A DNA stretch of 64,000 nucleotides from Chromatocurvus sp964613795 (GTDB lineage: Bacteria; Pseudomonadota; Gammaproteobacteria; Pseudomonadales; Halieaceae), in contig CAZTJR010000014.1 in assembly GCA_964613795.1 (NCBI GenBank), positions 1 to 64,000 of the forward strand, given 5' to 3'. Shown here in pieces: positions 42,849 to 52,207 of the stretch. Under the pieces are notes generated by a model. That model did no database searches. It saw only the letters and a program-made list of their open reading frames with translations, and had not been told where the DNA came from. The position numbers and the translations under genes were made by a program. Every line of letters starts with the position of its first letter. Position 1 is the first letter of the stretch.

Positions 42849-44039
42849 TCAGCGCGCAGCGGCCGCAAATGCGCGTTCAAGGTCTGCAATGAGATCATCA
42901 ATGGATTCGAGCCCGGCATGCAGGCGCAGCAGACGCTGATCGGGACCCAGCGCCAACCGCGCCGATAGCGTCCGCACCGGCTGCATGGGCAGAGCCAGAC
43001 TTTCGAAGCCGCCCCAGGAGTAGCCCATGCCGAAAAGCGCCAGGGCATCGAGAAAGCGGGCTAGCCGTGCCTCGCCGAAATCACTCAGCACAACCGCGAA
43101 CAGACCACTGGCGCCGCGGAAGTCACGCCTGAAAACGCTATGACCCGGGTGCTCCGGACGCCCTGGATGCAGAACCCGTGACACCTCGGATCGCTGCGCG
43201 AGATACGCTGCCAGGCTCAGGCCGGCGGCCTCGTGTGCCGCAAGACGCACCGCCAGGGTGCGTAGACCACGGCGCGCCAGAAAGCAATCATCGGGCGCAA
43301 GATGACTGCCGGTGGCAAGGGCATACCGGTGCAGGCGGTCGTACAGTGCCTCATCGCGGCATGTCACGACGCCGTACAGGCAGTCGGCGTGACCATTGAG
43401 ATATTTCGTGCCGGACTGAATGGCTAGATCAACGCCGTGATCCAGCGGGTTGAACAGGAGCGGTGTCGCCCAGGTGTTGTCAATCGCCGTGAGAATGTCC
43501 CGACTGGCGGCCAGGGAAACGATCGCGGGAACATCCTGCACCTCGAACGTCGCTGACCCGGGCGATTCCATGAAGACCATGCGCGTGCTTTCTCTGAACA
43601 GAGCCTGCAGCTCCGCAGTGCCTGCACAGGGATCATAAAAGGTGGTTTCCACGCCAATGTCAGCCAGGTATCCCAGACAGAAGTTGCGAGTGGGGCCGTA
43701 CGTCGAGTCCACCATGAGCAGATGATCGCCCGGACGCAGAAAGCACTGCAGCGCGGCGGCGATGGCAGCCACACCAGAGGGAAACAACACAGCGCCGACG
43801 CTGCTGTCCAGAGCGGTTAGCGCATCCTCGAGTGAACGGGTGGAAGGTGTCCCCATGCGGCCGTAGTACATCGAATCGCGACTCAGTGGATCGGCCTCTC
43901 CCCGGCGCAGGTCCGCGTAGGTGGGAAACAGCACGGTCGACGCGTGGTAGACGGGTGTCGCCACGACACCGTAGGTATTATCGAGGTCGTGCACCAGCCG
44001 GGTCTGTGCAGACAGGTCTGCACCGGTCTTCTGCTTCAT
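42849..44039 (-). CDS. metC: cystathionine beta-lyase
   Basis: A PLP enzyme of 396 residues that splits cystathionine to homocysteine, pyruvate and ammonia in methionine synthesis. The PLP Lys is Lys212 in SGTKYLNGHAD; GVVATPVYHASTVLF, YYGRMGTPSTRSLE and YSWGGFESLALP are family signatures, the last placing it with MetC rather than gamma-synthase. Start set by GGAGAAGGT directly upstream. No other methionine genes adjoin it. Confidence 0.92.
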   Translation of the reverse strand: MKQKTGADLSAQTRLVHDLDNTYGVVATPVYHASTVLFPTYADLRRGEADPLSRDSMYYGRMGTPSTRSLEDALTALDSSVGAVLFPSGVAAIAAALQCFLRPGDHLLMVDSTYGPTRNFCLGYLADIGVETTFYDPCAGTAELQALFRESTRMVFMESPGSATFEVQDVPAIVSLAASRDILTAIDNTWATPLLFNPLDHGVDLAIQSGTKYLNGHADCLYGVVTCRDEALYDRLHRYALATGSHLAPDDCFLARRGLRTLAVRLAAHEAAGLSLAAYLAQRSEVSRVLHPGRPEHPGHSVFRRDFRGASGLFAVVLSDFGEARLARFLDALALFGMGYSWGGFESLALPMQPVRTLSARLALGPDQRLLRLHAGLESIDDLIADLERAFAAAAR

Positions 44040-44294
44040 ACCTTCTCCATTATGGTTACCCGCGGCGCCGAGCATAGCAGGCCATCGCCCCGGCAAGATT
44101 ACCAGACATGGCACGCCGCTACCCGCGGTGTGCCCGTCGCGGCAATTTTGCCATGGACGCTCACCGGGATGTTTGCGACAGTGAGCTTCAGGCCATTCCC
44201 GAGCAGGGACCACCGGGACATACCTGTATGACCGATATCATTATCCACCAGTATGCGGACGGGAGAGCGGCGCTCGAGGCGGGTAGCCAGCCCG

Positions 44295-46796
44295 ATGGCT
44301 GACGTATTCTCCAGGCACGGGCAGCCTGCCCTGCTGTGGCTCTGCATGACCGCCATGCTCTGTCTCAATCAGACAGTCGCCGCCAACAATGGGCAGACGC
44401 CAGAGGCAGAGGCGTTCGACGCCCGGCTGCAGACCATCAACACATCCCTGCGCGCGGGCTTTGACAATCTCAAACAGCTATTCATCCGGCAGAAAGAGTA
44501 TCCCTGGCAGGATCGTGCGCCGGCAGCAGAGCAAAGCCATGATTTTGAGCGGGATATCCTGCCTGTGCTGCACGACAAATGCCTGGCCTGCCACGCCTGC
44601 TACGACGCCCCCTGCCAGCTGAAGTTCGACAATATCTCAGGGCTCGAGCGCGGCGCGTCGAAAATACGGGTGTACAACGGTCTGCGGCTGGGGGATACGC
44701 CGCCCACCCGCCTGGGTATCGATGCGCAAAGTGCCGCCGAGTGGCGTCAGCGTGGCTTTTTCAGCGTCCTCGACGCGCCGCAGGCGAGAGGCCGGGAAAA
44801 CCAGCCGCTGCTGCAGTCTATGATCGACTTCGGCAAAGAGGATCCACTGCCGCAACATGCACCCATCCCGGACGAGATCCGTCTTGACCTTTCGCGCCGA
44901 CATGCCTGCCCTGAGCCCGGTGAATTTGCCCACTATCGCGAAAAGAATCCCCACGGCGGCATGCCGCTGGTCATGGCGGGGCTGACCGACAGCGAGTATG
45001 ACACGCTGTCTCGCTGGATCAGGGAAGGCGCTCTCATGAAGTCGTCCAACAGGGCCGGCCGCTCCGGTGCTGCCGAATCACCGCATACCGAAATAATACG
45101 GCAGTGGGAGCGCTGGCTGAATCGCGATGACAACCGCGCGAGGCTCCTCGCCCGTTATCTGTACGAACACCTGTACCTCGGTCATCTCTACCTGGAGAGC
45201 GACGAGGCTGACAACACCCGTTTCTATACCCTTATACGGTCGCGTACCGCCGCCCCGGCTATACCCCAGCCAGTAGCGACCCTGCGCCCGAACGATCCGG
45301 TAGGGGGTGACTTTCATTACCGTCTTATGCTCATTGACGACAGCATTGTTCACAAGACCCACATCACCTACCGCTTTGATCGCGCCCGACGCGTGGAGCT
45401 CAAGGACCTTTTTGAGAGCCAGGACTGGTCCGTCGATGAATTACCGGGGTATGACAGCCGTGCGCGCGCCAACCCCTTCGAGACCTTCGCCGCCATTCCC
45501 CCCCGGCTGCGCTACCGTTTTCTGCTCAACGACGCACTGTACTTTGTGCGCAACTTCATTCGGGGCCCCGTCTGCCGGGGACAGATCGCCACCGACGTCA
45601 TCCGCGATCAGTTCTGGGTTATGTTCGAATCGCCGACAGAGGAGCGCTTCACCAACCGCAAAGCCTACCGCGAGGAGGTCAGCCCATTGCTGGGCGTACC
45701 GGGACAGAAAAGCTCATTGATCTCGCTGGGCCCTGAGTGGCTCGAGTACAAAGCGGTGCGCAACCGCTACCTCGACAAGCGAACCCTTCGCTACGCCGAA
45801 GACTTTCCTCAGGGTCCCGGCCTGTCGCAGATCTGGAACGGCGAGACGCATAACCCGAATGCCTTCCTGACCATTTTCCGCCATCACGACAGCGCTTCCG
45901 TGATGGCCGGGTGGCAGGGAGAACTGCCACGCACGACCTGGCTGATGGATTATCCACTGCTGGAAAGGACCTACTATGAGCTGGTGGTGGGCTTCAATGT
46001 CTTTGGCAGCCTCTCCCACCAGGCGCAGACCCGACTCTACTTTGACCTCATACGCAACGAGGCAGAAACCAACTTTTTGCGTCTCCTGCCTCCCGACCGG
46101 CGCAAGGCCCGCTACGACAGCTGGTACCAGAATAGCGGCAGGCTGAAGATGCTTCTGACCTACCAAGATCTGGACACCACGACACCGACGCAGATCACAT
46201 CAGGCACAGACGACAGCTACACCGGTTTGCTACAGCAGCTGCGAAACAGCAGCCCGGAACTCACCGGCACCAGCGACGCCATCAACAGGCCCAAGACAGA
46301 TCACTGGTCGCCGGCGCTGACAGCTGAGCAGCGCGTTACGCACAGAACACTGCGAGTGCTGGCTGCACGCCCCGCCAGCGACCTGGATCTGGTGCGCTGG
46401 ATGCCGGAAGTCACCTTCCTGCGAGTAGACCATGCTGACGGCAGCCGGGAAGCCCTGACACTGCTGCGCAACCGACGACACAGCAATGTGGCTTTTATGC
46501 TGGGCGAATCACTGCGCTATCAGGAAGAGCGCGACAGTCTGAGCATTCTTCCCACCCTGGTCGGCAGCTACCCCAACCTGATGTTGCGCGTCGACGCGCG
46601 GGACCGCGAGGACTTCGTTGACACACTGCTGACCGTAGACAGTGAGGCCGCGATGCAGGCGATGGTCAGGCGCTGGGGGCTGCGGCGCATGGACCCGGAC
46701 ATCTGGCCGGTGTTCCACAGTTTCCGGGACCTGCTCAAGCAGCAGGCGCCTCTGGAAGCCGGCGTTTACGACCTCAATCGCTACGGCCGCTGGTGA
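44295..46796 (+). CDS. cti: fatty acid cis/trans isomerase, periplasmic c-type cytochrome
   Basis: Cti converts cis to trans double bonds in membrane phospholipid acyl chains and so stiffens membranes under solvent, salt or heat stress. The 833 residues begin with a signal peptide (to about residue 30) and carry the single heme site CLACH (96-100) expected of the family. Length is normal (760-840 in Pseudomonas and Vibrio). The ATG at 44295 is chosen because it gives a good signal peptide; it has only a weak ribosome site. No regulator adjoins it, in keeping with the known constitutive, activity-level control. Confidence 0.92.
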   Translation: MADVFSRHGQPALLWLCMTAMLCLNQTVAANNGQTPEAEAFDARLQTINTSLRAGFDNLKQLFIRQKEYPWQDRAPAAEQSHDFERDILPVLHDKCLACHACYDAPCQLKFDNISGLERGASKIRVYNGLRLGDTPPTRLGIDAQSAAEWRQRGFFSVLDAPQARGRENQPLLQSMIDFGKEDPLPQHAPIPDEIRLDLSRRHACPEPGEFAHYREKNPHGGMPLVMAGLTDSEYDTLSRWIREGALMKSSNRAGRSGAAESPHTEIIRQWERWLNRDDNRARLLARYLYEHLYLGHLYLESDEADNTRFYTLIRSRTAAPAIPQPVATLRPNDPVGGDFHYRLMLIDDSIVHKTHITYRFDRARRVELKDLFESQDWSVDELPGYDSRARANPFETFAAIPPRLRYRFLLNDALYFVRNFIRGPVCRGQIATDVIRDQFWVMFESPTEERFTNRKAYREEVSPLLGVPGQKSSLISLGPEWLEYKAVRNRYLDKRTLRYAEDFPQGPGLSQIWNGETHNPNAFLTIFRHHDSASVMAGWQGELPRTTWLMDYPLLERTYYELVVGFNVFGSLSHQAQTRLYFDLIRNEAETNFLRLLPPDRRKARYDSWYQNSGRLKMLLTYQDLDTTTPTQITSGTDDSYTGLLQQLRNSSPELTGTSDAINRPKTDHWSPALTAEQRVTHRTLRVLAARPASDLDLVRWMPEVTFLRVDHADGSREALTLLRNRRHSNVAFMLGESLRYQEERDSLSILPTLVGSYPNLMLRVDARDREDFVDTLLTVDSEAAMQAMVRRWGLRRMDPDIWPVFHSFRDLLKQQAPLEAGVYDLNRYGRW

Positions 46797-46827
46797 CAGG
46801 TGACAACGTGGCAACCGCCGTCAGCCA

Positions 46828-49296
46828 TTATCCTCCGATGGGCGATCCCGGCGGCAGATCCCGTGACTGCAGCACTGGCAGAAGCGCCGGGCTGCGACGG
46901 AACTCCTCGATCAGGGACAGCTGATAAGCGTAGAAAGCCGCGTAAGCGGGTGGCGCCTGATGCTGTCGACGCATGAATCGCGCAGCGGATTCCAGCGCAG
47001 CGAGGCTCTCCGCACGCACCTCGGGAGCAACCTCTGGCGCCGTCAGGAGCTTGCGCCACGCGGTAAGCAATGCCGCGGCAGTACGCTGCTGCAGCAGCGC
47101 CAGATAGCCGTCTTCCGTGACCGTGGGTAACAGGTTTTCCTGCAGCTGGGCGAACAATAGCCCCACGCCGACATGCGCCGAGTCATCTGCGTGCTGCAGT
47201 GATAGCCGGGCAAGCCGCTCGGGTTCGAGAAGGATATCCAGCGTATGCTGTACCGAGGCCTCCGCGAGGGACACAGGATCCAACTGCCGCCCCGTGTAGC
47301 CCCCGGGACTTTCACGCGTGCGCTGATAGCCATACGCTTTTGGTGGTATGGCGCGGCGCAGCGATTCGTCCAGCGCAAGAAACTCGGGGCGCAGCGTCCG
47401 CATCAGCGCCAACAGTGCACGGCGCTGCCTGACGGCAGACACCGGGCGATAGGCGTAGTCGTCACCGCCTTCCCGCACCGCATAGCGGTAATCGATGCCG
47501 CCAATCCACTTACCGACGGCTTCGACCTGGTAGCGATGATAAAAATACACCGGCACCAGTATCTCCTCAAGATCCGAAAATGGACGACCATTGGCAATAC
47601 TGCGGTGACCGAAGCGACTCAGGGCATGCTCGCGCAGATCGATCAATCGCTCCAGTTCAGCGACAGCGTCGGCTCCATTGTCCCAGAGATGGCTGCGCGG
47701 GTGCGCCTGCCGGCTCGCTCGTGAGTCGGGATCGGAGATGAAGGCATAGCCGCCGGCACGGGCTTTCTCCAGAAAGTCCGACAGGACTGCCATCTCGGTC
47801 TCATCAGCCGGCAGCTCTGCGTAACCATAGCGAATGCTGATCTTGTCCCAGTCGCCGATGCCACTCGCGTAGGCACCGTCTAGGGAAACCTCGCCATCAG
47901 TATCCAACGCTATCCGTGGGTGCGGATAATCCATCACCGACGCGCGTCCCCGGGCACTGCCGACAAAATTGTGCGCCAGTCCCAGCGTATGGCCCACTTC
48001 GTGCGCCGAGAGCTGCCGTATGCGGTCCAGCGCCAGCGCAGACATAGCATCCGTGTCTTCGTCGCCCTCAGTGAACGGCGAGGTCATGCCCTGGGCGATG
48101 AGGTAATCCTGCCGAACGCGCAGCGAGCCAAGGGTCACGTGGCCCTTGATGATCTCGCCGGTGCGCGGATCGGTGATACTGGCACCATAAGACCAGCCGC
48201 GCGTGGCGCGATGAACCCACTGGATAACGTTGAAGCGCACGTCCATAGGATCGGCATCATCCGGGAGCATCTCCACCCGAAACGCGTTTTCATAGCCTGC
48301 AGCGGCAAAGGCCTCATTCCACCAACGCGCACCATCCAGCAAAGCACCGCGCACGGGCTCCGGCGTACCGGGGTCAAGGTAGTAGATAACGGGCTCGACC
48401 GGTGCACTGCTGTCAGCTCCCGGATTCTTTTTCTCAAGACGATGTCTGCGTATGTAGCGCTTCACGATCGGCTCTTCAATAGCCGTCGCGTAATCACGGT
48501 AGGTGAATGCGCCAAAACCGGAGTCCGGAAGGAAAATACGCGGCTGGTAGCCGGACTCCGGCAGCGCCACGAAACTGTGATGCATGCGGACGCTGAAGCT
48601 GTGGGGATCAGGCGCCACGTCGCGCAGAAACTGACCCGGATTATTGCCGGTAAAAGTGACAGTCGCCTCGAACTCGGTGTTGCGTGGAAAACTGCGGATG
48701 CGGGGGTAATAAAGGCCCGAGCGACTGACATCATGCCGAAAATCACCCTGTCCGCGATCGCGGAGCTGGCGCGCTATACCCTGGCTGTCGCGCAGCAGAA
48801 AATCCGTGGCGTCCAGCAACAGCTGTCCGTCACTGCGGGCAACCACAGGAAAGCCCCAGAGCACTGAGCTCGCAAACGCCTCTTCTACCGAGCGGCGCTC
48901 AGCGTCGCTGTCCGTGTCAGCGCGAAACGCGGTGTTCAGGCGTCGTAGTAGAACGCGCTCTCCCGCCGGCTCGAAACGCACCAGGGATGTTCCGTTCCGC
49001 GCCAGCTGACCGCGGTCAAAACCAAGGTCATTCGACCCGACGCCCTGCGGGAGAGAGGCCTGATAGATCATCTGCGGGGGCTCGGGCGGCAGGCTCAGAT
49101 AAACCCGCCCCTTTTCTTCATCCAGGTAGAACGGCAGAAAACCGTCGACCTGCCGCATGCCCTCGGTAAAGGCCTGCAGGGCATCGACCTTCTGCGGCTC
49201 AGTGACCGTCTGCTCCGTGTCACCGCAGGCGGTGAGGAAAAAAAGACCGGCTGCGAGCAGTAAGGGCGACAGCAGGGGACGGCGCGAGAACTTCAT
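46828..49296 (-). CDS. zinc-dependent metalloprotease, lipoprotein (DUF4953/DUF5117 family)
   Basis: A large extracytoplasmic protease of 822 residues. A lipobox LTAC (Cys24) follows a hydrophobic signal, so it is anchored to a membrane. The metzincin zinc site is HEVGHTLGLAH (432-442), and SVMDYP (from 453) supplies the Met-turn. Order: DUF5117-like N-terminal half, protease in the middle, alpha-helical C-terminal third. Substrate unknown. It starts in a one-base overlap with the upstream thioesterase (TGATG), with AAGGAAG as ribosome site, and converges on cti. Confidence 0.88.
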   Translation of the reverse strand: MKFSRRPLLSPLLLAAGLFFLTACGDTEQTVTEPQKVDALQAFTEGMRQVDGFLPFYLDEEKGRVYLSLPPEPPQMIYQASLPQGVGSNDLGFDRGQLARNGTSLVRFEPAGERVLLRRLNTAFRADTDSDAERRSVEEAFASSVLWGFPVVARSDGQLLLDATDFLLRDSQGIARQLRDRGQGDFRHDVSRSGLYYPRIRSFPRNTEFEATVTFTGNNPGQFLRDVAPDPHSFSVRMHHSFVALPESGYQPRIFLPDSGFGAFTYRDYATAIEEPIVKRYIRRHRLEKKNPGADSSAPVEPVIYYLDPGTPEPVRGALLDGARWWNEAFAAAGYENAFRVEMLPDDADPMDVRFNVIQWVHRATRGWSYGASITDPRTGEIIKGHVTLGSLRVRQDYLIAQGMTSPFTEGDEDTDAMSALALDRIRQLSAHEVGHTLGLAHNFVGSARGRASVMDYPHPRIALDTDGEVSLDGAYASGIGDWDKISIRYGYAELPADETEMAVLSDFLEKARAGGYAFISDPDSRASRQAHPRSHLWDNGADAVAELERLIDLREHALSRFGHRSIANGRPFSDLEEILVPVYFYHRYQVEAVGKWIGGIDYRYAVREGGDDYAYRPVSAVRQRRALLALMRTLRPEFLALDESLRRAIPPKAYGYQRTRESPGGYTGRQLDPVSLAEASVQHTLDILLEPERLARLSLQHADDSAHVGVGLLFAQLQENLLPTVTEDGYLALLQQRTAAALLTAWRKLLTAPEVAPEVRAESLAALESAARFMRRQHQAPPAYAAFYAYQLSLIEEFRRSPALLPVLQSRDLPPGSPIGG

Positions 49297-49733
49297 CAGG
49301 CAACTTCCTTTTTGCGGATCAGGCGGGCAGTTGTGGTTGCCATGGCGGTAAGGCGTCCATCGTCGGTATACAGCTCGCCACTGAGAAACGCGGTGCTCTG
49401 ACCCACCCGGTTGATAATGCCGACGGCGCGATAGACACCGGCGCGCGATGGCTCGAGAAAACTTACCTTGATCTCCAGGGTGGCGAGCGCGCTGACGCCG
49501 TCGACAAGCGCGAACGCAGCATGCGATGCAGCCGCATCAAGCATGGCGGTGACGAAGCCACCCTGGATGATGTCGATGGAATGACAGAAGTCGGTGCTGA
49601 TATCGAAGGCCATGGTGCAGGTTCCTGCACCGCGATCCAGTGCCACAACCCGGCCACCGAGCATGTCGAGGAAAGCCGGGCGGCGGGCGTTCAATGCCGG
49701 GATCATGGGTTCTTCATTGTTCTTCGCTGTCAC
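49296..49733 (-). CDS. PaaI-family hotdog thioesterase
   Basis: A 145-residue hotdog-fold acyl-CoA thioesterase. Typical segments are FDISTDFCHSIDIIQGGFVTAMLDAAASHAAF, where the GG and Asp form the active site, and ALATLEIKVSFLEPSRAG. The start is GTG, with GAGG six bases upstream; an ATG 27 bases later is also possible. Overlaps the metalloprotease gene by one base. Physiological substrate unknown. Confidence 0.85.
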   Translation of the reverse strand: MTAKNNEEPMIPALNARRPAFLDMLGGRVVALDRGAGTCTMAFDISTDFCHSIDIIQGGFVTAMLDAAASHAAFALVDGVSALATLEIKVSFLEPSRAGVYRAVGIINRVGQSTAFLSGELYTDDGRLTAMATTTARLIRKKEVA

Positions 49734-49915
49734 GGGGGCCTCGCTGTTGTCGATCAGGAAATACGCATTATTTCACTGATCGCCTGTCGCTTGAAGCCAG
49801 CGCCGGCGGGATTGAAGATTTGCAGGAACGCGAGCGCTATCAAGGCTTGCATCCGGCATCGCCTTCGTCCACTATACTGGAATTATTCTTCTATACAAAA
49901 CCCACGGAGGCCATT

Positions 49916-50947
49916 ATGCAGGCACTGGTGAAACGCGAGGCCGGACCCGGACTCAGCCTGGAAGAGGTACCCGAGCCCCGGCCCGGCATCAATGACGTTC
50001 TCATAAAGGTGCGAAGGACCGCGATCTGCGGTACGGACCTGCATATCTACAACTGGGATGAATGGGCGCAGAAGACGATAGAGGTGCCGATGACCATCGG
50101 CCACGAGTTTGTCGGTGAAATCGTCGACGTGGGCAGCAACGTCATCGACTTCAAGCCCGGGCAGATCGTGTCCGGCGAAGGCCACGTGGTCTGCGGCCGC
50201 TGCCGCAACTGCATGGCTGGCAGACGACACCTCTGCGCACACACCAGCGGCATCGGTGTCAATCGTCCAGGGGCATTTGCCGAATATATGGTTCTGCCGA
50301 TGTCCAATGTCTGGGAGCATGCGCCGGGCATCGATCTGGACGTTGCCGCCCTGTTCGATCCCTTCGGCAATGCCGTGCATACCGCTCTGCAGAACGACCT
50401 GCTGGGCGAGGACGTGCTGATCACCGGCGCCGGGCCCATCGGTGCAATGGCGGCGGCCGTCTGTCGCCACGCCGGTGCGCGCCACGTGGTGATCACAGAC
50501 GTCATCGATACCAGGCTGGCGATGGCAAAAACCCTGGGCGCCACACATACCGTGAATGTCAGCCGCGACACCATCAGCGATCTGCAGAAACAGCTGGGCA
50601 TGCGCGAGGGCTTTGATGTCGGCCTGGAAATGTCCGGCAACCCCCAGGCCTTCAACGATCTCATTGCCAATATGTGCCACGGCGGCAAGATCGCCATGCT
50701 GGGTATCCCGGCGAAGGAGATGGCAATAGACTGGAGCACGGTGATTTTCAACATGCTGACCCTCAAGGGAATCTACGGTCGCGAAATGTACGAGACCTGG
50801 TACAAGATGTCGGTGATGATCGATTCTGGGCTGGATATTTCGCCCGTCATCACCCACCGCCTGAACTATCGGGAGTTCGAACAGGGCTTCGCAGTCATGA
50901 ACAGCGGCGAAGCGAGCAAGGTCATTCTCAATTGGGAGGAGCACTGA
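49916..50947 (+). CDS. tdh: L-threonine 3-dehydrogenase
   Basis: Oxidises threonine to 2-amino-3-ketobutyrate with NAD, the first step to glycine and acetyl-CoA. The 343 residues have the catalytic zinc ligands Cys38 (AICGTDLH) and His63-Glu64 (GHEFVGE), the structural-zinc quartet Cys93, Cys96, Cys99, Cys107, and the NAD motif GAGPIGAMAA. Start fixed by a GGAGG just ahead of the ATG; the frame is open further upstream but without family similarity. kbl follows after four bases. Confidence 0.96.
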   Translation: MQALVKREAGPGLSLEEVPEPRPGINDVLIKVRRTAICGTDLHIYNWDEWAQKTIEVPMTIGHEFVGEIVDVGSNVIDFKPGQIVSGEGHVVCGRCRNCMAGRRHLCAHTSGIGVNRPGAFAEYMVLPMSNVWEHAPGIDLDVAALFDPFGNAVHTALQNDLLGEDVLITGAGPIGAMAAAVCRHAGARHVVITDVIDTRLAMAKTLGATHTVNVSRDTISDLQKQLGMREGFDVGLEMSGNPQAFNDLIANMCHGGKIAMLGIPAKEMAIDWSTVIFNMLTLKGIYGREMYETWYKMSVMIDSGLDISPVITHRLNYREFEQGFAVMNSGEASKVILNWEEH

Positions 50948-50951
50948 GAGC

Positions 50952-52142
50952 ATGTACGGAGAATTCGCTGAACACCTGCAGTCGGAACTGGCAGAAATAG
51001 ATGCAGCCGGCCTGCGCAAGCACGAGCGCATCATACGCACACCCCAGGGTAACCGGGTGGGCATCGCCGGCGACGGCGAGCTGCTGAATCTGTGTGCCAA
51101 CAACTATCTGGGCCTTGCCCAGCATCCCGAGGTGAATGCCGCCGCGCGCCAGGGTCTGGAGGAATGGGGCTACGGCATGGCGTCCGTGCGCTTTATCTGC
51201 GGCACACAGACACTGCACAAAACGCTTGAAGAGCGACTGAGCGCGTTTCTGAGCTGTGAAGACACGATCCTTTATCCGTCCTGCTTCGATGCCAACGGCG
51301 GCCTGTTCGAGACTCTACTCGGTCCCGACGATGCGGTTATTTCTGACGAACTCAACCACGCCAGCATTATAGATGGCATCCGTCTGTGCAAGGCATCGCG
51401 CTACCGCTACCGCAACAACGACATGGCCGATCTGGAAGCGCAGCTCAAGGCGGCAGATGCCGCGGGTGCCCGCTTCAAGCTGATCACCACCGATGGTGTC
51501 TTCTCCATGGATGGTACCATCGCGCGCCTGGACGAGATCTGTGACCTTGCTGAGCGCTACGGTGCGCTGGTGCATTTTGACGACTGCCACGCCACGGGCT
51601 TTCTCGGCGCCAGCGGGCGCGGCACCCATGAATTCCGCGGCTGCATGGACAGGGTGGACATCATTACCGGCACGCTGGGCAAGGCCATCGGCGGTGGCAG
51701 CGGTGGCTTTACCTCCGCACACTCGGACATTGTGGCGCTACTTAGGCAGCGGTCACGGCCCTACCTGTTTTCCAACACCGTCGCGCCGCCGGTGGTGGCA
51801 GGCGCAATTCGCGCGCTCGAACTGGTCGACGAGGAACCCGCCCTGCGCAACCGCTTGCGTGACAATACGGCGGCGCTGCGCGATGGCCTGCAGTCGGCAG
51901 GTTTCGAACTCCTGCCCGGTGAGCATCCCATCATCCCTGTCATGCTTCACGACGCCGCACTCGCGGCGCGCTTTGCGGAGACCATGCTCGAGCTAGGCGT
52001 ATATGTCGTCGCGTTTTCCTTTCCCGTGGTACCGCGAGGCAAGGCAAGGATTCGCACGCAGATGTCTGCCGCGTTGAGTCAGGACGACGTCGCCATGGCC
52101 ATTGATGCATTCCGGACCGCCAGGCAGCGGCTCGACATCTGA
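50952..52142 (+). CDS. kbl: glycine C-acetyltransferase (2-amino-3-ketobutyrate CoA ligase)
   Basis: Cleaves the unstable product of Tdh with CoA into glycine and acetyl-CoA. A PLP enzyme of 396 residues with the cofactor Lys244 in GTLGKAIGGGSGG, the Asp of HFDDCHATGF that holds the PLP ring nitrogen, and LCANNYLGLAQHP near the start. Length matches E. coli Kbl. Forms the tdh-kbl operon. Confidence 0.96.
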   Translation: MYGEFAEHLQSELAEIDAAGLRKHERIIRTPQGNRVGIAGDGELLNLCANNYLGLAQHPEVNAAARQGLEEWGYGMASVRFICGTQTLHKTLEERLSAFLSCEDTILYPSCFDANGGLFETLLGPDDAVISDELNHASIIDGIRLCKASRYRYRNNDMADLEAQLKAADAAGARFKLITTDGVFSMDGTIARLDEICDLAERYGALVHFDDCHATGFLGASGRGTHEFRGCMDRVDIITGTLGKAIGGGSGGFTSAHSDIVALLRQRSRPYLFSNTVAPPVVAGAIRALELVDEEPALRNRLRDNTAALRDGLQSAGFELLPGEHPIIPVMLHDAALAARFAETMLELGVYVVAFSFPVVPRGKARIRTQMSAALSQDDVAMAIDAFRTARQRLDI

Positions 52143-52160
52143 CTTCGCGCGTCCGCGGGG

Positions 52161-52202
52161 CACGCGGCAGGGCCGGTAATACGCGACCGAACCTGCCGTG
52201 TG
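52161..52202. terminator. stem-loop between convergent kbl and GH13 genes
   Basis: CACGCGGCAGG (52161-52171) pairs with CCTGCCGTGTG (52192-52202), 11 bp including one G-T pair, with a 20-base loop. No T-run. A possible shared terminator. Confidence 0.35.
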
Positions 52203-52207
52203 GCCCA

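Noticed and set aside
49847..49878. TTGCAT and TATACT as a tdh promoter
   Set aside because: The 20-base spacing is too long for a standard sigma-70 promoter.
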